A stretch of 47,524 bases of DNA from an uncultured Oscillospiraceae bacterium. GTDB taxonomy: Bacteria; Bacillota; Clostridia; Oscillospirales; Oscillospiraceae. The stretch is taken from positions 1 through 47,524 of the forward strand of contig CANRFC010000023.1 in the NCBI GenBank assembly GCA_947629795.1. The letters run 5' to 3'. Shown here piece by piece: positions 23,708-29,959 of the stretch (positions are counted from its first letter, which is position 1; every line of letters starts with the position of its first letter). A program made the position numbers and the translations under genes. Below the pieces are notes generated by a model. That model was not told the DNA's origin, made no database searches, and worked only from the letters and a program-made list of their open reading frames with translations.

Positions 23708-25657
23708 TTGACCAGCCGACAAGAGGCGTTCAGCTTATATACCAAGGCCCTGAAAAGCGGCCAGAAATGCTATCATACCTGCGTCCATCAGGGGCGCTAC
23801 CCCTACCCCCAGGCCCTGGAGGAGATCCTCAGTGACGCCATGGTGGCGGGCTATGTGGATCTGGGGGTGGTGGACGTGCCCTTGGACCAGATCGCGGGGA
23901 CCAAGCTGGCGGGGCGGCGCAACGCCTTTGCCGCTAACTTCATGCCTCTGCTGGATCAGCACAGCGAGTTCGCCGAGAAGTGGATCGCCCTGTGCGAGGC
24001 CCATCTGGGGGACGCCGGTATCCGGGACCCCATCCGCTGCTATGAGTACATGGGCCGCTTCTATGTCCAGGAGGGCAACAAGCGGGTGAGTGTGCTCAAG
24101 AGCTTTGACGCGGTGACCATCCCCGGCTATGTGACCCGGGTGCTGCCCATGTGGTCGGAGGCCAGGGAGGTCCGGGTCTACTACGAGTTCCTGGAATTTT
24201 ACAAGCGCAGCCGGATCTACCGGGTGCGCTTCCGGCAGCCGGGGGACTTCGCCAGGCTCCAGGCCGCCCTGGGCTTTGAGGCGGACCACGATTGGACCGA
24301 GGAGGAGCGGCGCAGCTTCCTCAGCGCCTTCGCCGCCTTCCAGAAGGTCTTCCGCAAGGTGGGGGGCGACTCCCCCGCCGTGACCACCGCCGAGGCCATG
24401 CTGGCCTGGCTCCAGGTCTATCCCCTGGGAGAGCTCAAGACCATGGACGCCGCCGGACTGGAGAAGTCCCTGCGGGCCATCTGGGCCGACGTGACGGCCT
24501 CGGAGCGGGGGGCGGCCATCGCCGTGTCCACCGCCCCCGAGGAGCCGGAGAAGAAGGGCCTGGGGCGGCTGGTGGACAATGTGCTGCTGCCCAACCATCT
24601 CAATGTGGCCTTCTTCTACGACCGGACCCCGGAGGAGAGCGGGTGGCTCGCCGACCACGACAGGGGCCGGGCGGCCATGGAGCGGGCCATGGAGGAGACT
24701 GTGACGGTGAAGACGCATTTCACCCAGGGCTCCGACGCCGCCGCGGTGATGGAAAAGGCGGTGGAGGAGGGGGCTCAGGTCCTGGTGGCCCCCACCCCGC
24801 CCCTCATCGCAGCCTGCCGGCGGACGGCGGCGAAATATCCCCAGGTCCGGGTGCTCAACTGCTCGGTGGCCATGCCCTACACCGGGGTGCGGACCTACCA
24901 CTGCCGGATGTACGAGGGGGCCTTTCTGGCCGGGGCCGCCGCCGGGGCGGTGGCAAGGGAGGGGCGGCTGGGCTATCTGGCCGACAATCCCCTCTTCGGG
25001 GTGCCCGCCAGCGTCAACGCCTTCGCCCTGGGGGCGCGGTTGACCAACCCCCAGGCCAGGGTGGTCCTGGACTGGAGCTGCCTGCCGGGGGACGGACTGG
25101 AGCGGCTGCGGGAACTGGGGGCGGAGGTCGTCTACGGCCGGGAGGTCCCCGGGGAGGGCGCGCACGGGAGCGGATACACCCTCTTCCGCTTTGACGGAGA
25201 TGGGGCGGAGATCCTGTTCCGGGTGGAGAGCGCCTGGGGACGGGTATATACCAAGCTGATGACCGGCATCCTCCACGGGGGATGGGACTCCCTCAACGCC
25301 GGGAACAAGGCGGTGAACTACTGGTGGGGCTTCAACAGCGGGGCCATCGCCGCCGAGGCCGGCGAGGCTTTGCCCGATGGGGTGGCCGCCCTCACCGACA
25401 TCCTCCGCCGGGGCATCACCGAGGGGACCGTGCTCCCCTTCCACCGGAAGATCCGCTCCCAGGACGGGGCGGTGCGCAACGACGGCAACCACTGGTTCTC
25501 TCCGGAGGAGATCCTGTATATGGACTGGCTGTGTGACGCCGTGGAGGGGCGCATCCCGCCCTTTGAGGAACTGGACGAGCGCTCCAAGGCCATCGTCCGG
25601 CTCCAGGGGCTCTACCGGGACAGCATCCCCCCGGAGAAGGAGGGTGGGCAGAGATGA
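23708..25657 (+). CDS. ParB-like domain fused to BMP-type substrate-binding domain
   Basis: A 649-residue protein without a signal peptide. The start TTG 23708 follows GGAGGG by seven bases. Residues about 57-131 resemble a ParB/Srx-like domain (VPLDQIAGTKLAGRRNAF; GIRDPIRCYEYMGRFYVQ; EGNKRVSVLK). After a helical linker, residues about 298-590 resemble a BMP/PnrA periplasmic-binding domain (LNVAFFYDRTPEESGW, EEGAQVLVAPTPPLI, YEGAFLAGAAAGAVAREG, LTDILRRGITEGTVLPF). BMP proteins normally bind nucleosides outside the cell; here the fold appears cytoplasmic, suggesting a ligand sensor. It overlaps the next gene by 4 bp. Function is not established. Confidence 0.75.
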   Translation: MTSRQEAFSLYTKALKSGQKCYHTCVHQGRYPYPQALEEILSDAMVAGYVDLGVVDVPLDQIAGTKLAGRRNAFAANFMPLLDQHSEFAEKWIALCEAHLGDAGIRDPIRCYEYMGRFYVQEGNKRVSVLKSFDAVTIPGYVTRVLPMWSEAREVRVYYEFLEFYKRSRIYRVRFRQPGDFARLQAALGFEADHDWTEEERRSFLSAFAAFQKVFRKVGGDSPAVTTAEAMLAWLQVYPLGELKTMDAAGLEKSLRAIWADVTASERGAAIAVSTAPEEPEKKGLGRLVDNVLLPNHLNVAFFYDRTPEESGWLADHDRGRAAMERAMEETVTVKTHFTQGSDAAAVMEKAVEEGAQVLVAPTPPLIAACRRTAAKYPQVRVLNCSVAMPYTGVRTYHCRMYEGAFLAGAAAGAVAREGRLGYLADNPLFGVPASVNAFALGARLTNPQARVVLDWSCLPGDGLERLRELGAEVVYGREVPGEGAHGSGYTLFRFDGDGAEILFRVESAWGRVYTKLMTGILHGGWDSLNAGNKAVNYWWGFNSGAIAAEAGEALPDGVAALTDILRRGITEGTVLPFHRKIRSQDGAVRNDGNHWFSPEEILYMDWLCDAVEGRIPPFEELDERSKAIVRLQGLYRDSIPPEKEGGQR

Positions 25658-26244
25658 AGCTCCTGCTCATCTCCGACCAGGAGAGCCCCTACTTCTGGGA
25701 CTACTATCAGCCCGGCAGGCTGGATGGCTATGACGCGGTCCTCTCCTGCGGGGACCTGAAGCCGGAGTACCTCTCCTTTCTCACCACCATGGGGAACATC
25801 CCCGTGCTCTATGTCCACGGAAACCACGACGGGGTCTACCGCCTGCGGCCCCCGGAGGGGTGCCAGTGCATCGAGGACCGGCTGGTGCGGGTGGGCGGCG
25901 TGCGGATCCTGGGGCTGGGCGGGAGCCCGAAATACAACGGCGGCGAGCACCAGTACACCGAGGGCCAGATGCGCCGGCGGATCCGGCACTGCGCCGGGCA
26001 GCTCCTGCGCGCCGGCGGGGTGGATGTGGTGCTCACCCACGCGCCGCCCAGAGGAGTGGGAGACGCGGAGGACTACGCCCACCGGGGATTTGAGGCCTTC
26101 CTGCCTTTGCTGGACCGGGCCAAGCCCAAGTATCTCGTCCACGGGCACGTCCATCTCAACTACGGACACAACATCCCCAGGATCCTCCAGCGGGGGGAGA
26201 CCACGGTGATCAACGCCTTTGGGTACTATACCCTGGAGGTGTGA
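25654..26244 (+). CDS. Calcineurin-like metallophosphoesterase
   Basis: A 196-residue cytoplasmic phosphoesterase. Metal-binding motifs are in order: D8 in LLISDQESPYFWD (usual form DxH; here DQE), CGDLKPEYL, GNHDGVY, a histidine in VVLTHAPPRG, and the closing HGHVHLNYG. The first motif lacks its histidine, a deviation that could alter the metal site. The ATG overlaps the BMP-fusion stop (ATGA), so the two products are probably made together and may act in one pathway. The substrate (nucleotide, phospholipid or other) cannot be told from sequence. Confidence 0.85.
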   Translation: MKLLLISDQESPYFWDYYQPGRLDGYDAVLSCGDLKPEYLSFLTTMGNIPVLYVHGNHDGVYRLRPPEGCQCIEDRLVRVGGVRILGLGGSPKYNGGEHQYTEGQMRRRIRHCAGQLLRAGGVDVVLTHAPPRGVGDAEDYAHRGFEAFLPLLDRAKPKYLVHGHVHLNYGHNIPRILQRGETTVINAFGYYTLEV

Positions 26245-26256
26245 GGAAAGTTCCCC

Positions 26257-26285
26257 TTGCCTTTTCCAAGTACGAAATGTATAAT
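26257..26285 (+). promoter_or_regulatory. Promoter of the TIGR00266-family gene
   Basis: TTGCCT (26257-26262), 17 bp, TATAAT (26280-26285), about 45 bases before the start. Confidence 0.75.
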
Positions 26286-26333
26286 GATCCCAGGGCCCCG
26301 GGCCCGGAAAAAGGAAGAAAAGAGGGATCGTGT

Positions 26334-27011
26334 ATGCAGTACCGCGTGATCGGCGAGCCCATGCCCGTGGTGGAGTGCCAGCTCCAGAGCGGAGAGGGGA
26401 TGATCACCCAGCGTGGGTCCATGGTCTGGATGAGCCCCAACATGCAGATGAGCACCGGCGCCGGCGGCCTGGGCAAGGCCTTTGGCCGGATGTTCTCCGG
26501 CGAGACCATCTTTCAGAATACCTATACCGCTCAGGGCGGGCCGGGCATGATCGCCTTTGCCTCCTGTGTGCCCGGGTCCATCCGGGCGGTGGAGATCTCC
26601 CCTGACCGGCCGGTGGTCATTCAGAAGTCGGCCTTCCTGGCCTCCGAACAGGGGGTGGAGCTGTCGGTGTTCTTCCAGAAGAAGGCGTCCGCCGGCTTTT
26701 TCGCCGGAGAGGGCTTTATCATGCAGAAACTCTCGGGCCGGGGCATCGCCTTTGTGGAGATCGACGGCCACGCGGTGGAGTACGACCTGGCCCCGGGGCA
26801 GTCCATCGTGGTGGACACCGGCAACCTGGCCATGTGCGACGTCACCTGCTCCATCGACGTGCAGACCGTCAAGGGGGTCAAGAACGTGCTCTTCGGCGGC
26901 GAGGGGCTGTTCAACACCATCGTCACCGGGCCGGGGAAGGTGGTCCTCCAGACCATGCCCATCACCAGTCTGGCCGCCGCCCTGGGGCCCTTCGTCAGCA
27001 GCGGAAGCTGA
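26334..27011 (+). CDS. TIGR00266/AIM24 family protein
   Basis: A 225-residue protein of the AIM24/TIGR00266 family: MQYRVIGEPMPVVECQLQSG, GMITQRGSMVWMSPNMQM, glycine-rich FGRMFSGETIFQNTYTA, PGMIAFASCVPGSIRAVEI, GEGFIMQKLSGRG and NVLFGGEGLFNTIVTGPGKV. The fold is a trimeric beta barrel and the function is unknown in bacteria. No signal peptide is seen. It has its own promoter, and tRNA-Gln begins 85 bp after its stop with a separate promoter. Family call secure, role unknown. Confidence 0.9.
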   Translation: MQYRVIGEPMPVVECQLQSGEGMITQRGSMVWMSPNMQMSTGAGGLGKAFGRMFSGETIFQNTYTAQGGPGMIAFASCVPGSIRAVEISPDRPVVIQKSAFLASEQGVELSVFFQKKASAGFFAGEGFIMQKLSGRGIAFVEIDGHAVEYDLAPGQSIVVDTGNLAMCDVTCSIDVQTVKGVKNVLFGGEGLFNTIVTGPGKVVLQTMPITSLAAALGPFVSSGS

Positions 27012-27036
27012 GACGGAATTTTTTAGCGGAAAAGCC

Positions 27037-27064
27037 TTGACATTCCTCGATATTTTGGTATAAT
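27037..27064 (+). promoter_or_regulatory. Promoter of tRNA-Gln
   Basis: TTGACA (27037-27042), 16 bp, TATAAT (27059-27064). A leader hairpin CTTGCGC/GCGCAAG (about 27069-27094) lies between the promoter and the tRNA. Confidence 0.8.
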
Positions 27065-27096
27065 AGCACTTGCGCTTGCGGAAGTGAGCGCAAGAT

Positions 27097-27170
27097 AGCG
27101 GGATTGTGTAAGGGTAGCACAGCAGACTCTGACTCTGTATGTGAGGGTTCGAATCCTTCTCCCGCTGCCA
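27097..27170 (+). tRNA. tRNA-Gln(CTG)
   Basis: Cloverleaf with acceptor AGCGGGA/TCCCGCT, anticodon CTG in CTCTGAC, T-loop TTCGAAT and an encoded CCA. Its 3' end (27148-27165) is duplicated exactly at 34549-34566, marking it as the integration target of the following island. Confidence 0.95.
27148..27165 (+). repeat. attL-like site in the 3' end of tRNA-Gln
   Basis: TTCGAATCCTTCTCCCGC, covering the T-loop and acceptor 3' strand, is identical to 34549-34566. It bounds the low-GC island on the left. Confidence 0.7.
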
Positions 27171-27176
27171 AATTAG

Positions 27177-27222
27177 ACAAAGCCTACGTATAACTTCGGT
27201 ATACGTAGGCTTTGTTGTTTTA
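27177..27222 (+). terminator. Terminator of tRNA-Gln
   Basis: ACAAAGCCTACGTATA pairs with TATACGTAGGCTTTGT around a 7-nt loop (ACTTCGG), then TGTTTTATT. Confidence 0.85.
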
Positions 27223-27296
27223 TTGGCGGAACGCACAAAATAGCCGTCAATGAGTTGTGCAAAAATAATAAAACCTGAAAGGTTAAATACTTTATA

Positions 27297-27350
27297 TTCC
27301 TATGTTTCATCTTCTGCTAAGGAGATGCGGACATAGGAACTTTTATTTTT
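27297..27350 (+). terminator. Terminator-like leader hairpin before the recombinase fragment
   Basis: TTCCTATGT (27297-27305) pairs with ACATAGGAA (27331-27339), with an inner CATCT/AGATG stem, followed by CTTTTATTTTT. It may attenuate the downstream gene or end an older transcript. Confidence 0.6.
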
Positions 27351-27363
27351 GGAGGGGTTAAAC

Positions 27364-27717
27364 ATGAGAATACCATATGGTTTTAGCTTGACTGGCACTG
27401 GCGCGCTTGAAATCAACGAGAACTCTGCGGATGTTATACGAAAAATCTTTGCTTGCTATTTAGCGGGAGCAAGCTTGGGAAGAGTTGCCGATATACTTTA
27501 TGCACAGCAGATTCCCTCGCCAACAGGGAAAGCAAGATGGACTCGTGCCGCAATTGACCACATTTTATCTAATTCCAAGTACGTTAGCATTGTTGGGCTG
27601 CAGCCCTTTATGGATGCTCAAATTGAAAAGGCTGACCGCTGCAATGTTGATTATAGCAAAGAGGATGTGTCTCGGAAGTCCACTCGATATGCTTCTCCTA
27701 CCATGATCCAATGGTAA
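27364..27717 (+). pseudogene. Isolated serine-recombinase 'Recombinase' domain (fragment)
   Basis: A 117-residue product that matches only the middle Recombinase domain of large serine recombinases: MRIPYGFSLTGTGALEINEN, ADVIRKIFACYLAGASLGRVA, IPSPTGKARWTRAAIDHILS. The catalytic N-terminal resolvase domain and the zinc-ribbon/coiled-coil C-terminus are absent. GGAGGGG precedes ATG 27364, so it could still be translated. Large serine recombinases are about 500 residues. It is either a remnant of the island's integration machinery or a stand-alone DNA-binding domain. The AT-rich codon use differs from the flanking chromosome. Confidence 0.7.
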
Positions 27718-27725
27718 TCTGTCTC

Positions 27726-27755
27726 TTCCAAATCATTGTAATATCTGTTACAATG
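27726..27755 (+). promoter_or_regulatory. Promoter with palindromic operator before the KilA-N gene
   Basis: TTCCAA (27726-27731), 17 bp, TACAAT (27749-27754). A perfect palindrome CATTGTAA-N6-TTACAATG (27734-27755) covers the spacer and -10, a likely operator. Confidence 0.5.
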
Positions 27756-27774
27756 ACATAAAGGAGGGAGCGAT

Positions 27775-28389
27775 GTGACAGGGGATAAGAAACTTCAGCC
27801 GATAGACTTAGTGGGCATCGGCAAGCTGCTGGAACAGCTTGTGATAGAGAATAGCATTTCCTGTGACGAGCGAGACAGGATCATACAGCGAATTGCGAAG
27901 GAAAATGCTTTGGAAAATGTGAACCTTGTCACGCTTGTCGGCTATGGTCAAAGCAGAGAAGATGTGCTGCGGAAGTCCGCTCACAGGACGTCACTTGAAA
28001 TATTGCCTCCCAAACATGATGATGAGTATCTTTCCCTAACTGAAATTGCTCGCGCGCATAGTGGGGACGCACCAGGATATGTTATTCAAAGCTGGTTGCG
28101 GAGCGGAAATACATTGGCGTTTTTGAACCTGTGGGAGAAAGAGAACAACCCCGACTATCTTGAAGGAGCTTACATGGAGTTGATGGATAAAAAGAAAGCC
28201 GCTTCCTTTACTTTAACGCCAAAGCTGTGGATCAGCCAAACAAAAGCGATTGGCATTGTGTCAAAGCAAGGCAAATCTGGAGGCACTCTTGCTCATCCAG
28301 TCATTGCCTGCGAATTCGCCTCATGGCTTACACCAGAGTTCAAAATGCTGTTGCTGAAATTGTCGCTAAGAAGAAATAGTTTGACGTAA
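27775..28389 (+). CDS. KilA-N domain protein, frameshifted near the C-terminus
   Basis: A 204-residue protein with a KilA-N DNA-binding domain in residues about 85-190 (EYLSLTEIARAHSGDAPGYV, IQSWLRSGNTLAFLNLWEK, SFTLTPKLWISQTKAIGIVS, AHPVIACEFASWLTPEF). KilA-N proteins are common in phages and mobile elements. The N-terminal 75 residues form a separate helical part. The start is GTG 27775 after AAGGAGGG. After EFK the frame reads MLLLKLSLRRNSLT, whereas the +1 frame gives NAVAEIVAKKK and a stop at 28379, as expected of the family; loss of one A in the run near 28342 explains this. The DNA-binding part should be intact. Confidence 0.75.
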   Translation: MTGDKKLQPIDLVGIGKLLEQLVIENSISCDERDRIIQRIAKENALENVNLVTLVGYGQSREDVLRKSAHRTSLEILPPKHDDEYLSLTEIARAHSGDAPGYVIQSWLRSGNTLAFLNLWEKENNPDYLEGAYMELMDKKKAASFTLTPKLWISQTKAIGIVSKQGKSGGTLAHPVIACEFASWLTPEFKMLLLKLSLRRNSLT

Positions 28390-28434
28390 TTGACGGTCGA
28401 TTATAGAAAGTTCTTTTTTAATCGGGTGGTAAAA

Positions 28435-28521
28435 ATGGTGCAACGGCAAGATGAAATCTTACATGTTCTAAACTTGGTCATTGATGAGTTTCATCAGCAA
28501 GAACCGTTTCTTGTTGAATAG
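28435..28521 (+). other. Short remnant ORF in the island (28390-28589)
   Basis: This 200-bp stretch has no clear gene. A 28-codon ORF (MVQRQDEILHVLNLVIDEFH) lies at about 28435-28521 with a weak ribosome site. It may be a leftover of a larger gene. I see no RNA structure here. Confidence 0.3.
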
Positions 28522-28589
28522 CAATTTGACCTATATATGTGCCGTGATGTATGGTACGATTGCAACCTTTTATCAGAGGAGGATGAAAG

Positions 28590-28952
28590 ATGGCGTTTTG
28601 GAACAAGAAGCGCAAAGGGAACGATAGCTTAGAGGACTTTATAGCAAAGAGAATTGTTGAAGTCTCCAAACAACCGGACTTTCAAGAAAAAATGAAAAAG
28701 CAGGCCGAAAGACGCAATACCATATTTAATGGGCAGCGGCCTGACTCCGACGATTACGGCTATAGCCTCAGTAATCCTATTTGTACCTCAACGATAGAAC
28801 ATAGTAGTAAGTACCTTTCACGCTTACTTACTGAAAAAGGCGAAAAATTATACTGGGTGCGTGTTGGTTCCTTTGATTTAAAAGAGTGTAACGGAGTTCC
28901 TGACGTGATTGTAGATCACTATTGTTTATACTGCTTGCCTCGGCCGCTGTGA
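28590..28952 (+). CDS. Hypothetical island protein
   Basis: A 120-residue, mostly polar protein with a strong AGGAGG site before ATG 28590. The N-terminal third is basic and helical (MAFWNKKRKGNDSLEDFIAK); the rest (YGYSLSNPICTSTIEHSSKY, GEKLYWVRVGSFDLKECNGV) looks like a compact globular domain. It has four cysteines. No signal peptide or membrane segment is seen. The end, LYCLPRPL, looks abrupt and may be a truncation. I do not recognise the family. Low GC matches the island. Confidence 0.55.
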   Translation: MAFWNKKRKGNDSLEDFIAKRIVEVSKQPDFQEKMKKQAERRNTIFNGQRPDSDDYGYSLSNPICTSTIEHSSKYLSRLLTEKGEKLYWVRVGSFDLKECNGVPDVIVDHYCLYCLPRPL

Positions 28953-29123
28953 AAAGTCAGGCCATGAGGTTGGCCACGCTCCTGATAGGCTGCCCTGAAT
29001 GTAGCCATGACCAAATGCGTACTGGAATTATGAGATACCCGGTACCCGACTACTTTACGAGAGTACACGTCCAGAATTATGCAGAGGTAGACCCAGTAGT
29101 CCTTGATTTTGAACTGCGTAATA
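28953..29123. other. Gap between the hypothetical gene and the transposase remnant
   Basis: No supported gene. An open frame continues to 29158 (MRLATLLIGCPECSHDQ...) but lacks a ribosome site and resembles no family I know. It may be the broken 3' part of the preceding gene or the insertion site of the IS3 remnant. Confidence 0.3.
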
Positions 29124-29795
29124 TCACTGACCCATATCTAGTTGGGATGATCTGCTGAAAACTCTCGTTTCAGCAGATTTTTTTGCCCGCTGCAGCCGCT
29201 TCTTGAATAGCTTTTTAGAATCTACCCGGACACTACATAGGCCAAGCTTCCGCATGATTGCCGTCACTCGCTTTTTGCTGACCTTAATACCGCTCTGAGC
29301 CAAGACAATACGAATTTTCTCGGCTCCATACCGTTGCTCGCTGTCATCAAAGACCTGCTTGACCTTCAGCATGAGCTGAGCTTGCTCATCTTCATATTTA
29401 CTTCGGTCTGCACGGCGGAAGATATGATTGTAGAAGGTCCCCCGTGCCACATCCAAGGCATCGCAGAGCTCATGGACACTGTATGGGTTGTCTGGCTGAT
29501 TGTATAGCTTTTCCAGCGTTGAGAGTTTTTGCTGCAAAGGGACAGAAACCAGATATCCGCTGAGCCGGATAATCTCCATCTCATGTTCCAGTTTTTGAAG
29601 CCACCGGGAGATAGCATCAAACTCTGCTGGAGTGTATGTGCGATTAGGCGTCTGAATGGAGCAATACTCCTTACGCCAGTGGTAGAGGGTGCTTTGGGAG
29701 ATATGTAGTTCTTTACTAAGGGTTTTGATGGATTCGCCTTTCTCATAGCAATCGATTGTTTTAGCTTTGAGTTCAGCAGGGTATGTAACTGGCAT
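29124..29795 (-). pseudogene. Truncated IS3-family transposase
   Basis: A 223-residue product joining an OrfA-type helix-turn-helix (YPAELKAKTIDCYEKGESIK, TLSKELHISQSTLYHWRKEY) to the N-terminal HTH_21 part of OrfB (YSVHELCDALDVARGTFYNH, QRYGAEKIRIVLAQSGIKVS, KKRVTAIMRKLGL). The DDE catalytic core that should follow is absent: the protein ends shortly after KKLFKKRLQRAKKS. A hairpin CTGCTGAAA/TTTCAGCAG (about 29154-29178) lies at the break. It cannot transpose. It separates the older left part of the island from the NACHT gene and could mark a past rearrangement. Confidence 0.8.
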
Positions 29796-29885
29796 AATTT
29801 TAAACCTTCTCTGCAAGATTGTTACGATCACTATGCTACCGTAGCTCAAACAGGACATTACGCTAAACCCATCGTGCATATTGAC

Positions 29886-29914
29886 TTGAAAAGAATGAGA
29901 TGCCCTGTTACAAT
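29886..29914 (+). promoter_or_regulatory. Promoter of the SMEK-NACHT gene
   Basis: TTGAAA (29886-29891), 17 bp, TACAAT (29909-29914). The gene therefore has its own promoter right after the transposase remnant and is likely expressed constitutively. Confidence 0.75.
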
Positions 29915-29959
29915 AAAAGAAATCAACATAATATCGTTTGGATGGCGGGAGGGATTTGA

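Noticed and set aside
28922-29158. Open frame after the hypothetical island gene
   Set aside because: No ribosome site, no recognisable motif, and it runs into the transposase remnant on the other strand.
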